NCBI RefSeq assembly: GCF_051020955.1
Contig: NW_027476401.1
Location: forward strand, 1-64,000
DNA: 64,000 nucleotides
Direction of reading: 5' to 3'
Source: Megalopta genalis
Taxonomy: Eukaryota; Arthropoda; Insecta; Hymenoptera; Halictidae
How positions within the stretch are numbered: the first letter of the stretch is position 1; each line of letters starts with the position of its first letter. The notes under the pieces are model-generated. The model saw nothing but the letters and a program-made list of their open reading frames with translations, was not told where the DNA came from and searched no databases. The position numbers and the translations under genes are program-made. Shown here in pieces: positions 38,701 to 52,415 of the stretch.

Positions 38701-40784
38701 ACTCATTTATTTCGCTTGGATTTGAAGCGAAGCCTTCTACTTCGCATTGATTTGAAGCTAAATCATATCTTTCGCTTGGATTTGAAGCTAACTCGCTGGT
38801 TTCGCATGCTGTTGAAGCTAAATCATGTACAAAACAAGTATTTGAATCTCAACCATTTGTTTCGCATGGATCTGAAGCTAAGCCTTCTACTTCGCATTGA
38901 TTCGAAGCTAAATCAAGCGTTCCGCTAGGATTTGAAGATAAGCCATCTACTTCGCTTTGATATTAATCTAAATCATGTGTCTCGCATTGATTTGAAGCTA
39001 AATCATGTGTTTCGCATGGATTTAAAGCTAACTCGTTTATTTCGACTGCATTTGAAGCTATTTCATTTAAACCGCAAGTATTTGAAGGAATATCATTTTC
39101 TTCGCCTGGATTTGAAGATAAGCCATCTACTTGGCATTGATTTGAAGCTAAATCATGTGTTTCGCTTCGATTTGCAGCTAACTCGTTGTTTGGCATGCAG
39201 TTGAAGCTAAATCATGTATATCACAAGTATTTGAAGCTAAACCATTTGTTTCGCATGGATTCGAATATCAGCCTTCTACTTCGCATGGATTTGAAGCTAG
39301 CTCGTTTGTTTCGCATGCAGTTGAAGCGAAATCATGAATATCACAAGTGCTTGAAGCTAAACCAGTTGATTCGCATGGATTTGAAGCTATTCCTTCTACT
39401 TCGCATTGATGTGAATATAAATGATGTGTTTCGCTTGGATTTGAAGCTAACTCGTTTGTTTCGCTTGCTGTTGAATATAAATCATGTATATCACAAGTAT
39501 TTGAAGCTAAACCATTTGTTTCGCATGGATTAGAAGGTAAGCCTTCTACTTCGGGTTGACTTGATACTAAATCATGTTTTTCGCTTGGATTTGAAGCAAA
39601 CTCGTTTGTTTCGCATGCATTTCAATCTATTTCATTTATATCGCAAGTATTTGAAGGTAACTCATTTATTTCGCTTGGATTTGATGCGAAGCCTTCTACT
39701 TCGCATTGATTTGCAGCTAAATCATATCTTTCGCTTGGATTTGAAGCTAACTCCTTGGTTTCGCATGCAGTTGAAGCTAAATCATGTATAAAACAAATAT
39801 TTGAATCTAAACCATTTGTTTCGCATGGATTTGAAGCCAAGCCTTCTACTTCGCATTGATTCGAAGCTAAATCAAGTGTTCCGATAGGATTTCAAATAAG
39901 CCGTCTACTTCGCTTTGATTTGAATCTAAATCATGTGTCTCGCATTGATTTGAAGCTAAATCATGTGTTTCGCATGGATTTAAAGCTAACTCGTTTGTTT
40001 CGCCTGCATTTGAAGCTATTTCATTTAAACCGCAAGTATTTGAAGGAAAATCATTTTCTTCGCCTGGATTTGAAGTTAAGTCATCTACTTCGCATTGATT
40101 TGAAGCTAAATCATGTGTTTCGCTTGTATTTGATGCTAACTCGATTGCAACGCATGCAGTTGAAGCTAAATTGTGTATATCACAAGTATTTGAAGCTAAA
40201 CCATTTGTTTCGCATGGATTTGAAGATAAGCCTCCTACATCGCATTGATTTGAGCTAAATCATGTATTTCGCTTGTATTTGAAGCTAACTCGCTTGCTTC
40301 GCATTCAGTTGAAGCTTAATTATGAATGTCACAAGTATTTGAATCTAAACCATTCGTTTCGCATGGATTTGAAGCTAAGCCTTCTACTTCTCATTGTTTT
40401 GATGCTACATTATGTGTTTCGCATGGATTTGAAGCTAAATTATGTGTTTCGATTGGATTTGAAGCTAACTCGTTTGTTTCGCATGCAGTTGAAGCTCAGT
40501 CTTGTATATCACAAGTATTTGAAACTTATTCATTCAGTCCGCATGGATTTGAAGCTAAGCCTTCTACTTCGCATTGATTTCAAGCTAAACCATGTGTTTC
40601 GCATGGATTTGAAGCTAACTCATTTGTTTCGTCTGCATTTGAAACTATATCACTTATATCGCAAGTATCTGAAGTTGAACCATTTGTTTCGCATGGATTT
40701 GATGCTACATCATGTGTTTCCCTTGGATTTGCAGCTAACTTGTTGTTTGGCATGCAGTTGAAGCTAAATCATGTATATCACAAG
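32754..40784. repeat. 8.0-kb segmental duplication, copy 2
   Basis: Partner of 22316-30344. Similarity ends near 40784, where this copy continues TATTGGAAGCTAAACAATTTG while copy 1 continues TATTTGAAGCTAAACCATTTG. Both edges lie inside well-matched monomers, consistent with homologous unequal exchange rather than an end-joining insertion. Confidence 0.95.
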
Positions 40785-40874
40785 TATTGGAAGCTAAACA
40801 ATTTGTTTCGCATGTATTTGTAGATAAGCCTTCTTCTTCGTATTGATTTGACGTTAAATCACGTGTTTCGCTTG

Positions 40875-42640
40875 GATTTGAAGCTAACTCGTTTGTTTCG
40901 CATGCAGTTGAAGCTAAGTCATGAATATCACAAGTATTTGAAGCTGAACTTCGCATGAATATTAAGCATGTGCTTCGAATGAATTTGAAGCTAAATCAAG
41001 TGTTTCGCTTGGATTTGAAGCTAACTCGTTTCTTTCGCTTGCTGTTGAATATAAATCATGTATATCACAAGTATTTGAAGCTGAACCATTTGTTACGCAT
41101 GGATTTGAAACCACGCCGTCTACTTCGCATTGATTTGAAGCTGAATCATGTGTTTCGCTTGTATTTGAAGATAACTCGTTTGTTTCTCATGTAGTTGAAG
41201 CTAAAATCATGTATATCACAAGCATTTGAAACTAAACCATTTGATTCGCATGGACTTGAAGCTGTGCCTTCTACTTCGCATTGATTTGAAGCTGAAACAA
41301 GTGTTTCGCTTGAATTGAAGCAAAGTCGTTGGTTTCGCATGCAGATGAAGCTAAATCATGAGTATCACAAGTATTTGAAGCAGAACCATTTGTTTCGCAT
41401 GGATTTGAAACTAAGCCTTCTACTTCGCCTTGATTTGTAGCTGAATCATGTGTTTCGCTTGTATTTGAAGCTAATTCGTTTGTTTCGCTTGCAGTTGAAG
41501 CTGAATCATGTGTATCACAAGTATTTGAAGCTAAACAATCTGTTTCGTGTGGATTCGAAGATAAGCCTTCTACTTCGTATTGATTTGAAGCTAAATCATG
41601 TGTTTCGCATGCAGTTGAAGCTAAATCATGTATGAAACAAGTATTTGAAGCTATACCATTTGTTTCGCATGGATTTGAAGCTAAGCCTTCTACTTCGCAT
41701 TGATTTGAAGCAAAATCATGTGTTTCGAAAGGATTTGTAGGTAACTCGTTTGTTTCGTCTGCATTTGAAGCTAAAGCATGTATATCATAAGTATTTGAAG
41801 CTGAACCATTTGATTGGCATGATTATTAAGCTAAACTATGTGTTTCGAATGAATTTGAAGCTAAATCATGTGTATCGAAAGGATTTGAAGCTAATTCGTT
41901 TGGTTTCGCATGCAGTTGAAGCTAAATCATGAGTATCACAAGTATTTGAAGCTGAACCATTTGTTTCGCATGGATTTGAAACTGTGCCTTCTACTTCGCA
42001 TTGATTTGAAGCTGAATCATGTGTTTCGCTTGTATTTGAAGCTAACTCGTTTGTTTCGCATGCAGTTGAACCTGAATCATGTATATCACAAGTATTTGAA
42101 GCTAAACCATTTGTTTCGCATGGATTCGAAGATCAGCCTTCTACTTCGCATTGATTTGGAGTTAAATCATATGTTTTCGCATGGATTTGAAGCTAACTCG
42201 TTTGTTTCGTAAGCACTTGAATCTAAATCAAGAATACACAAGTATTTGAAGCTAAACCGTTTGATTGGCATGGATTTGAAGCTATTCTTCTACTTCGCAT
42301 TGATGTGAATATAAATGATGTGTTTCGCTTGGATTTGAAGCTAACTCGTTTGTTTCGCTTGCTGTTGAATATAAATCATGTATATCACAAGTATTTGAAG
42401 CTAAACCATTTGTTTCGCATGGATTAGAAGCTAAGCCTTCTACTTCGGGTTGACTTGATACTAAATCATGTTTTTCGCTTGGATTTGAAGCAAACTCGTT
42501 TGTTTCGCATGCATTTCAATCTATTTCATTTATATCACAAGTATTTGAAGGTAACTCATTTATTTCGCTTTGATTTGAAGCGAAGCCTTCTACTTCGCAT
42601 TGATTTGAAGCTAAATCATATCTTTCGCTTGGATTTGAAG
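40875..42640. repeat. 2.24-kb-offset duplication, copy a
   Basis: Partner of 43111-44883. This copy has extra decay: a 7-bp loss (GCTGAACTTCGCATG at about 40945, partner GCTGAACCATATGTTTCGCATG), an extra A at about 41203, and single-base losses at about 41312, 42235 and 42290. These indels fall in every frame. Confidence 0.88.
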
Positions 42641-43110
42641 CTACATCATGTGTTTCCCTTGGATTTGCAGCTAACTCGTTGTTTGGCATGCAGTTGAAGC
42701 TAAATCATGTATATCACAAGTATTGGAAGCTAAACAATTTGTTTCGCATGTATTTGTAGATAAGCCTTCTTCTTCGTATTGATTTCACGTTAAATCACGT
42801 GTTTCGCTTGGATTTGAAGCTAACTCGTTCGTTTCGCATGCAGTTGAAGCTAAATCATGTATATCGCAAGTATTTGAAGCTAAACCATTAGTTTCGCATG
42901 GATTTGAAGATAAGCCTTATACTTCGCATTGATTTGAAGCTAAATCATGTATTTCGTGTGGATTTGAAGCTAACTCGTTTGTTTCTACTGCATTTGAAGC
43001 AAAATCATGTATATCACACATATTTGAAGCTAATACATTTGTTTCGCATGGATTCGATGATCAGCCTTCTATTTCGCATAGATTTGAAGCTAAATCGTGT
43101 GTTTCGCATG

Positions 43111-44883
43111 GATTTGAAGCTAACTCGTTTGTTTCGCATGCAGTTGAAGCTAAGTCATGAATATCACAAGTATTTGAAGCTGAACCATATGTTTCGCATG
43201 AATATTAAGCATGTGCTTCGAATGAATTTGAAGCTAAATCAAGTGTTTCGCTTGGATTTGAAGCTAACTCGTTTGTTTCGCTTGCTGTTGAATATAAATC
43301 ATGTATATCACAAGTATTTGAAGCTGAACCATTTGTTACGCATGGATTTGAAACCACGCCGTCTACTTCGCATTGATTTGAAGCTGAATCATGTGTTTCG
43401 CTTGTATTTGAAGATAACTCGTTTATTTCTCATGTAGTTGAAGCTAAATCATGTATATCACCAGCATTTGAAACTAAACCATTTGATTCGCATGGACTTG
43501 AAGCTATGCCTTCTACTTCGCATTGATTTGAAGCTGAAACAAGTGTTTCGCTTGAGTTTGAAGCAAAGTCGTTGGTTTCGCATGCAGATGAAGCTAAATC
43601 ATGAGTATCACAAGTATTTGAAGCAGAACCATTTGTTTCGCATGGATTTGAAACTAAGCCTTCTACTTCGCCTTGATTTGAAGCTGAATCATGTGTTTCG
43701 CTTGTATTTGAAGCTAATTCGTTTGTTTCGCTTGCAGTTGAAGCTGAATCATGTGTATCACAAGTATTTGAATCTAAACAATCTGTTTCGTGTGGATTCG
43801 AAGATAAGCCTTCTACTTCGCATTGATTTGAAGCTAAATCATGTGTTTCGCATGCAGTTGAAGCTAAATCATGTATGAAACAAGTATTTGAAGCTATACC
43901 ATTTGTTTCGCATGGATTTGAAGCTAAGCCGTCTACTTCGCATTGATTTGAAGCTAAATCATGTGTTTCGAAAGGATTTGTAGGTAACTCGTTTGTTTCG
44001 TCTGCATTTGAAGCTAAAGCATGTATATCATAAGTATTTGAAGCTGAACCATTTGATTGGCATGATTATTAAGCTAAACTATGTGTTTCGAATGAATTTG
44101 AAGCTAAATCATGTGTATCGAAAGGATTTGAAGCTAATTCGTTTGGTTTCGCATGCAGTTGAAGCTAAATCATGAGTATCACAAGTATTTGAAGCTGAAC
44201 CATTTGTTTCGCATGGATTTGAAACTGTGCCTTCTACTTCGCATTGATTTGATGCTGAATCATGTGTTTCGCTTGTATTTGAAGCTAACTCGTTTGTTTC
44301 GCATGCAGTTCAACCTGAATCATGTATATCACAAGTATTTGAAGCTAAACCATTTGTTTCGCATGGATTCGAAGATCAGCCTTCTACTTCGCATTGATTT
44401 GCAGTTAAATCATATGTTTCGCATGGATTTGAAGCTAACTCGTTTGTTTCGTAAGCACTTGAATCTAAATCAAGAATAACACAAGTATTTGAAGCTAAAC
44501 CGTTTGATTGGCATGGATTTGAAGCTATTCCTTCTACTTCGCATTGATGTGAATATAAATGATGTGTTTCGCTTGGATTTGAAGCTAACTCGTTTGTTTC
44601 GCTTGCTGTTGAATATAAATCATGTATATCACAAGTATTTGAAGCTAAACCATTTGTTGCGCATGGATTAGAAGCTAAGCCTTCTACTTCGGGTTGACTT
44701 GATACTAAATCATGTTTTTCGCTTGGATTTGAAGCAAACTCGTTTGTTTCGCATGCATTTCAATCTATTTCATTTATATCACAAGTATTTGAAGGTAACT
44801 CATTTATTTCGGTTGGATTTGAAGCGAAGCCTTCTACTTCGCATTGATTTGAAGCTAAATCATATCTTTCGCTTGGATTTGAA
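43111..44883. repeat. 2.24-kb-offset duplication, copy b
   Basis: The better-preserved partner. Shared rare features include GAATATTAAGCATGTGC at about 43201, CATGATTATTAAGC at about 44061 and GTTTGGTTTCGCATGC (an extra base) at about 44143. Confidence 0.88.
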
Positions 44884-46181
44884 GCTAACTCGCTGGTTTC
44901 GCATGCTGTTGAAGCTAAATCATGTACAAAACAAGTATTTGAATCTCAACCATTTGTTTCGCATGGATCTGAAGCTAAGCCTTCTACTTCGCATTGATTC
45001 GAAGCTAAATAAAGTGTTCCGCTAGGATTTGAAGATAAGCCATCTACTTCGCTTTGATATTAATCTAAATCATGTGTCTCGCATTGATTTGAAGCTAAAT
45101 CATGTGTTTCGCATGGATTTAAAGCTAACTCGTTTGTTTCGACTGCATTTGAAGCTATTTCATTTAAACCGCAAGTATTTGAAGGAATATCATTTTCTTC
45201 GCCTGGATTTGAAGATAAGCCATCTACTTGGCATTGATTTGAAGCTAAATCATGTGTTTCGCTTCGATTTGCAGCTAACTCGTTGTTTGGCATGCAGTTG
45301 AAGCTAAATCATGTATATCACAAGTATTTGAAGCTAAACAATTTGTTTCGCATGGATTTGAAGCTAAGCCTTCTACATCGCATTGATTTGAGCTAAATCA
45401 TGTATTCCGCTTGTATTTGAAGCTTACTCGCTTGCTTCGCATGCAGTTGAAGCTAAATTATGTATATCACAAGTATTTGAAGCAAAACCATTTGTTTCGC
45501 ATGGGTTCGAATATCAGCCTTCTACTTCGCATGGATTTGAAGCCAGCTCGTTTGTTTCGCATGCAGTTGAAGCGAAATCATGAATATCACAAGTGCTTGA
45601 AGCTAAACCGGTTGATTCGCATGGATTTGAAGCTATTCCTTCTACTTCGCATTGATGTGAATATAAATGTTGTGTTTCGCTTGGATTTGAAGCTAACTCG
45701 TTTGTTTCGCTTGCTGTTGAATATAAATCATATATATCACAAGTATTTGAAGCTAAACCATTTGTTTCGCATGGATTAGAAGCTAAGCCTTCTACTTCGC
45801 GTTGACTTGATACTAAATCATGTTTTTCGCTTGGATTTGAAGCAAACTCGTTTGTTTCGCATGCATTTCAATCTATTTCATTTATATCGCAAGTATTTGA
45901 AGGTAACTCATTTATTTCGCTTGGATTTGATGCGAAGCCTTCTACTTCGCACTGATTGGCAGCTAAATCATATCTTTCGCTTGGATTTGAAGCTAACTCG
46001 TTGATTTCGCATGCAATTGAAGCTAAATCATGTATAAAACAAATATTTGAATCTAAACCTTTTGTTTCGCATGGATTTGAAGCCAAGCCTTCTACTTCGC
46101 ATTTATTCGAAGCTAAATCAAGTGTTCCGATAGGATTTCAAATAAGCCGTCTACTTCGCTTTGATTGTAATCTAAATCATG
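44720..46181. repeat. 1.8-kb-offset duplication, copy a
   Basis: Partner of 46518-47979. Diagnostic content: CATTTCAATCTATTTC, ACAAAACAAGTATTTG, GATATTAATC, CATTTAAACCGCAAG and TCGTTGTTTGGCATGC. The same series occurs at 28.2-29.5 kb and 38.6-39.9 kb, so this family is present in at least four places. Confidence 0.88.
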
Positions 46182-46517
46182 TGTCTCGCAGTGATTTGAA
46201 GCTAAATCATGTGTTTCGCATGGATTTAAAGCTAACTCGTTTGTTTCGCCTGCATGTGAAGCTAAAGCATGTATATCATAAGTATTTGAAGCTGAACCAT
46301 TTGATTGGCATGATTATTAAGCTAAACTATGTGTTTCGAATGAATTTGAAGCTAAATCATGTGTATCGAAAGGATTTGAAGCTAATTCGTTTGGTTTCGC
46401 ATGCAGTTGAAGCTAAATCATGAGTATCACAAGTATTTGAAGCTGAACTATTTGTTTCGCATGGATTTGAAACTGTGCCTTCTACTTCGCATTGATTTGA
46501 AGCTGAATCATGTGTTT

Positions 46518-47979
46518 CGCTTGGATTTGAAGCAAACTCGTTTGTTTCGCATGCATTTCAATCTATTTCATTTATATCACAAGTATTTGAAGGTAACTCA
46601 TTTATTTCTCTTGGATTTGAAGCGAAGCCTTCTACTTCGCATTGATTTGAAGCTAAATCATATCTTTCGCTTGGATTTGAAGCTAACTCGCTGGTTTCGC
46701 ATGCTGTTGAAGCTAAATCATGTACAAAACAAGTATTTGAAACTCAACCATTTGTGTCGCATGGATCTGAAGCTAAGCCTTCTACTTCGCATTGATTCGA
46801 AGCTAAATCAAGTGTTCCGCTAGGATTTGAAGATAAGCCATCTACTTGGCTTTGATATTAATCTAAATCATGTGTCTCGCATTGATTTGAAGCTAAATCA
46901 TGTGTTTCGCATGGATTTAAAGCTAACTCGTTTATTTCGACTGCATTTGAAGCTATTTCATTTAAACCGCAAGTATTTGAAGGAATATCATTTTCTTCGC
47001 CTGGATTTGAAGATAAGCCATCTACTTGGCATTGATTTGAAGCTAAATCATGTGTTTCGCTTCGATTTGCAGCTAACTCGTTGTTTGGCATGCAGTTGAA
47101 GCTAAATCATGTATATCACAAGTATTTGAAGCTAAACAATTTGTTTCGCATGGATTTGAAGCTAAGCCTTCTACATCGCATTGATTTGAGCTAAATCATG
47201 TATTCCGCTTGTATTTGAAGCTAACTCGCTTGCTTCGCATGCAGTTGAAGCTAAATTATGTATATCACAAGTATTTCAAGCAAAACCATTTGTTTCGCAT
47301 GGATTCGAATATCAGCCTTCTACTTCGCATGGATTTGAAGCTAGCTCGTTTGTTTCGCATGCAGTTGAAGCGAAATCATGAATATCACAAGTGCTTGAAG
47401 CTAAACCGGTTGATTCGCATGGATTTGAAGCTATTCCTTCTACTTCGCATTGATTTGAATATAAATGTTGTGTTTCGCTTGGATTTGAAGCTAACTCGTT
47501 TGTTTCGCTTGCTGTTGAATATAAATCATATATATCACAAGTATTTGAAGCTAAACCATTTGTTTCGCATGGATTAGAAGCTAAGCCATCTACTTCGCCT
47601 TGACTTGATACTAAATCATGTTTTTTGCTTGGATTTGAAGCAAACTCGTTTGTTTCGCATGCATTTCAATCTATTTCATTTATATCGCAAGTATTTGAAG
47701 GTAACTCATTTATTTCGCTTGGATTTGATGCGAAGCCTTCTACTTCGCATTGATTTGCAGCTAAATCATATCTTTCGCTTGGATTTGAAGCTAACTCGTT
47801 GGTTTCGCATGCAGTTGAAGCTAAATCATGTATAAAACAAATATTTGAATCTAAACCATTTGTTTCGCATGGATTTGAAGCCAAGCCTTCTACTTCGCAT
47901 TGATTCGAAGCTAAATCAAGTGTTGTGATAGGATTTCAAATAAGCCGTCTACATCGCTTTGATTTGAATCTAAATCATG
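46518..47979. repeat. 1.8-kb-offset duplication, copy b
   Basis: Second copy of 44720-46181. It ends near 47979, where it joins HORs with GTTAGTTTTGCATGCTG, also seen at about 23407 and 33847. Confidence 0.88.
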
Positions 47980-48458
47980 TGTTTCGCATGGATTTGAAGC
48001 TAACTCGTTAGTTTTGCATGCTGTTGAAGCTAAATCATGTATATCACAAGTATTTGAAGCTAAACCATTTGTTTCGCAAGGATACGAAGATCAGCCTTCT
48101 ACTTCGCATTGATAAGAAGCAAAATCATGTGTTTCGCATGGATTTGACGCTAACTCGTTCGTTTCGCTTGCATTTGAAGCTAAATCATGCACATCACAAG
48201 TATTTGGAGCTAAATCATTTGTTTCCCATTGACTTGAAGCTAAACCTTCTACATCGCATTGATTTGATGCTAAATCATGTGTTTCGAATGAATGTGAAGC
48301 TAACTCGTTTGCTTCGCATGCATTTGAAGCTATATCGTTTATGTCGCAAGTATTTCAAGCTAAATCGTTTGTTTCGCATGGATTTGAAGCTAACTCGTTT
48401 GCTTCGCTTCCAGTGGAAGCTAAATCATTTATATCGTAAGTAGTAGAAGCAAAATCAT

Positions 48459-49303
48459 TTGTTTCGAATGGATTCGAAGCTAAACCTTCCACTTCGCATT
48501 GATTTGAAGCTAAATCAGGTGTTTCGCATGCATTTGAAGCTATATCTTCTATTCCGCAGTGATTCGAAGAGAAATCATGGGTTTCGCATGGGTTTGAAGC
48601 TAACTCGCTTGTTTCGCTTCCTGTTGCAGCTAAATCATATATATCGCAAGTATTTGGAGCTAAATCATTTGTTTCGCATGGATTTGAAGCTAAACCTTGT
48701 ACTTCGCATTGAGTTGAAGCTAAATCTCTTGTTTCGCATGCTGTTGAAGCTAAATCATGTATGTCACAAGTATTTGAAGCTGAACCATTTGTTGCTCATG
48801 TATTTGAAGCTTCTACTTCGCATTGATTTGAAGCTAAATCATGCGATTCGCATGGATTTGAACCTCACTCGTTTGTTTCGCCAGCATTTGAACTAAATCA
48901 TGTATTTCACAAGTATATGAAGATAAAGCATTTGATTCGCATGGATTTGTAGATAAGCCTTCTACTTCGCATTGATTTGAAGTTAAATCGTGTGTTTCGC
49001 ATGGATTTGAAGCTAACTCGTTTGTTTCGCATGCAGTTGAATCTAAATCATTTATTTTGCAAGTATTAGAAGCTAAATCATTTGTTTCGCATAGATTCCA
49101 AGCTAAACCTTCTTCTTCGCATTGATTTGAATCTAAATCATGTGTTTCGCAGGCATTTGAAGCTATATCTTCTATTCCGCATTGATTTGAAGAGAAATCA
49201 TGGGTTTCGCATGGATTTGAAGCTAACGCGCTTGCTACGCTTCCAGTTGCAGCTAAATCATTTATATCGCAAGTATTTGAAGTTAAATCATGTGTTTCGC
49301 ATG
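48459..49303. repeat. Old local duplication, offset about 623 bp
   Basis: 48459-48680 and 49082-49303 share an unusual monomer series (TCTTCTATTCCGCA, AGAGAAATCATGGGTTTCGC, TTGCAGCTAAATCAT) but differ at many positions, so this duplication is much older than those at 5-18 kb and 22-41 kb. The offset is not a multiple of 30, implying later indels. Confidence 0.75.
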
Positions 49304-49606
49304 GATTTGAAGATAAGCCTTCTACTTCGCATGGACTTGAAGCTAAATCATGTGTTTCGCTTGCATTTGAAGCTAACTCGCTTGCTTCGCATGCAGTGGA
49401 AGCTAAATTATGTATATCACAAGTATTTGAAGCTAAACCATTTGCTTCGCATGATTATTAAGCTAAATCATGTGTTGTGCATGGATTTGAAGCTAACTCG
49501 TTTGTTTCGCATGCAGTTGAAGCTATATCACTTATGTTCGCAAGTATTTGAAGCTAAATCATGTGTTTCGCTTGTATTTGAAGCTAACTCGTTTGTTTCT
49601 TCAAGC

Positions 49607-49695
49607 AGTTGAAGCTAAATCTTGTATAATACATGTATATGAGGCTAAACCATTTCATTCGCATGGATTTGAAACTAAGCTTTCTACTTCGCATT
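49607..49695. repeat. Roughly 90-bp patch shared with 18084-18172
   Basis: Same linked rare variants as 18084-18172, but it sits in an unrelated block, after an odd TTTCTTCAAGCAGTTG junction at about 49597. Confidence 0.82.
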
Positions 49696-51785
49696 GATTT
49701 GAAGCTAAATCATGTGGTTCGCATGGATTTGAAGCTAACTCGTTTGTTTCGCCTGCATTTGAAGCTAAATCATGTATATCACAAGTATTTGAAGCTAAAC
49801 CATTTGTTTCGCATGGATTCGAAGATAAGCCTTCTACTTCGCATTGATTTGATGCTAAATCATGTGTTTCATTTGGATTTGAGGCTAACTCGTTTGTTTC
49901 GCATGCTGTTGAATGTAAATCATGTATATCACAAGTATTTGAAGCTAAACAATTTGTTTCGCATGGATTCGAAGATAAGCCTTCTACTTCGCATTGATTT
50001 AAAGCAAAATCATGTGTTTCGCATGGATTTGAAGCTAAACAATCTGTTTCGAGTGGATTCTGTGATCAGCCTTCTACATCGCATTGATTTGAAGCTAAAT
50101 CATGTGATTCGCTTGGATTTGAAGCTAACTCGTTCGTTTCGCATGCAGTTGAAGCTATATCATGTATATCACAGGTATTTGAAGCTAAACCATTAGTTTC
50201 GCAATTATTCGAAGATAAGCCTTCTACTTCGTATTGATTTGAAGCTATGTCATGTGTTTGGCATGGATTTGAAGCTAACTCGTTTGTTTCGCATGCAGTT
50301 GAAGCTAAATGATGTTTATCACAAGTATTTGAAGCTAAACCATTTGTTTCGTATGGATTCGAAGATAAGCCTTCTACTTCGCATTGATTTAAAGCTAAAT
50401 CATGTGGTTCGCATGGATTTGAAGCTAACTCGTTTGTTTCGCCTGCATTTGAAGCTAAATCATGTATATGACAAGTATTTGAAGTTAAACCATTTGTTTC
50501 GCATAGATTCGAAGATCAGCCGTCTTCTTCGCATTGATTTGAAGCTAAATCATGTGTTTCGAAAGGATTTGTAGTTAACTCGTTTGTTTCGCCTGAATTT
50601 GAAGCTAATTCATGTATATCACAAGTATTTGAAGCTAAACCATTTGTTTCGCATGGATCTGAAGCTAAGCCTTCTACTTCGCATTGATTCGAATCTAAAT
50701 CAAGTGTTCCGCTTGGATTTGAAGATAAGCCATCTACTTCGCTTTGATTTGAATCTAAATCATGTGTCTCGCATTGATTTGAAGCTAAATCATGTGTTTC
50801 GCATTAATTTGATGATAACTCGTTCGTTCGTCTGCATTTGAAGTTATTACATTTATATCGCAAGTATTTCAATCTAAATCATGTGTTTCGCTCGGATTTA
50901 AAGCTGAGCCTTCTACTTCCCATTGATTTGATGCTAAATCATATGTTCCGCTCGGATTTGAATCTAACTGTTTGTTCCGCCTGCATTTGAAGCTATATCA
51001 CATATATTGCAAGTATTTGAAGCTAAATCATTTGTTTCGCATGGATTTGAAACTATGCCTTCCACTTCCCATTGATTTGAAGCAAAATCATGTGACTCGC
51101 ATGGATTTGAACCTCACTCGTTCGTTTCAGCTGCATTTGAAACTAAATCATGTATATCACAAGTATTTGAAGCTATACCATTTGTTTCGCATGGATTTGA
51201 AGATAATCCTTCTAGTTCACATTGATATTTAGCTAACTCGATTGTTTCGCCTGCACTTGAAGCAATATCACTTATATCGCTATTATCTGAAGATAAATCA
51301 TTTGTTTCTCGTGTATTTGTAGCTAAGCCTTCTACATCGCATTGATTTGAAGCTAAATCATGCGTTTCGCATGGATTTTAAGCTAACCCGTTTGTTTTGC
51401 CTGCATTTGAAGCTATATCACTTATATTCGCATGTATTTGAAGCAAAACCTTTCTTTTCGCATGGTTTTGAAGCTAAGCCTTCTACTTCGCATGAATTTA
51501 TAGCTAAATCATGTGTTTCGCTTGGATTTGAAGCTAACTCGTTTGTTTCGCATATAGATGAAGCTCAGACATGTATATCACAAGTATTTGAACCCAAACC
51601 ATTTGTTTCGCATGGATTTGAAGCTAAACCATTTGATTCGCTTGTATTTGAAGCTAACTCGTTTGTTTCGCACGCAGTTGAAGCTAAATCATGTGTATCA
51701 CAAGATTTTGAAGCTAAACCATTTGTTTGGCAAGAATTTGAAGCTAAGCCTTCTACTTCGCATTGATTTGAAGTTAAATCATGTC

Positions 51786-52211
51786 TTTCGCTTGGATTTG
51801 AAGCTAACTCGTTTGTTTCTCCTGCATTTGAAGCTATATCACATATATTCGCAAGTATTTGAAGCTAATCCAGACGTTCCGCGTGGATTTGAAGCTAAGC
51901 CTACTACTTCGCTTCGATTAGAAGCTCAATCATGTCATTCACAGAGATTTGAAGCTAACTCAATTGTTTCACCTGCCTATGAAGCTATATCACTTATATT
52001 CGCAAGTATTTGTAGTTAAACCATTCGGTTCGCACTGATTTGATGCTAAGCCATCTACTTCGCATGAATTTGAAGCTATGTCATATGTTTTGCATGGATT
52101 TGAACATTACTCGTTTGTTTCGCTTGCAGTTGAATCTATATCACTTATATTCGCAAGAATTTCAAGCCAAATCATTCGTTTCGCATGGATTTGAAGCTAA
52201 GCCTACTACTT
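51786..52211. repeat. Block shared with 61850-62275
   Basis: Offset 10,064. Shared rare variants: AGACGTTCCGCGTGG, CATTCACAGAGATTTG, TGTTTCACCTGCCTATG and AAGAATTTCAAGCC. A related but diverged version lies at 25850-26050 and 36290-36490. Confidence 0.87.
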
Positions 52212-52239
52212 CGCATTGATTTGAAGTTAATTCATGTGT

Positions 52240-52400
52240 TTTCCTTGGATTTGGAGCTAACTCGTTGGACTCGAATGCAGTTGAAGCTATGTCTCGTTCA
52301 TCAAAATTATCTGAATCGAAACCATCTGTTTCCGAAGAATATGATGCTAAACCAGGTGGTTCGCATGAATGGGAAGCTATATCATGTTTTTCGCTTGGAT
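52240..52400. repeat. Most divergent monomers in the window
   Basis: Contains TCGTTCATCAAAATTATC, GTTTCCGAAGAATATGATGC and CCAGGTGGTTCGCATG, the furthest departures from consensus that I found. Still about five 30-bp monomers in phase. Together with 52400-52630 it is open in the FEAK-type forward frame because the E monomers lack the usual TGA (52265-52843 open). No known protein recognised. Confidence 0.7.
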
Positions 52401-52415
52401 TTGAAGCTAACTCGT

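Larger units (their letters stand above)
40785..47979. repeat. Nested 2.24-kb and 1.80-kb duplications
   Basis: Two overlapping tandem duplications dominate: 40875-42640 with 43111-44883 (offset 2,236 then about 2,243), and 44720-46181 with 46518-47979 (offset 1,798). The block 46255-46510 is borrowed from 44007-44262 (offset 2,248), and 44690-45300 matches 38593-39203 (offset 6,097) inside the 8-kb copy. Several small indels distinguish copies (7 bp at about 40950; single bases at about 41200, 42170, 42235 and 42295). Confidence 0.9.

Noticed and set aside
52240..52400. Unique non-repeat insertion
   Set aside because: Although highly diverged, it still parses into 30-bp monomers with recognisable GAAGCTA and TCGCATG cores.
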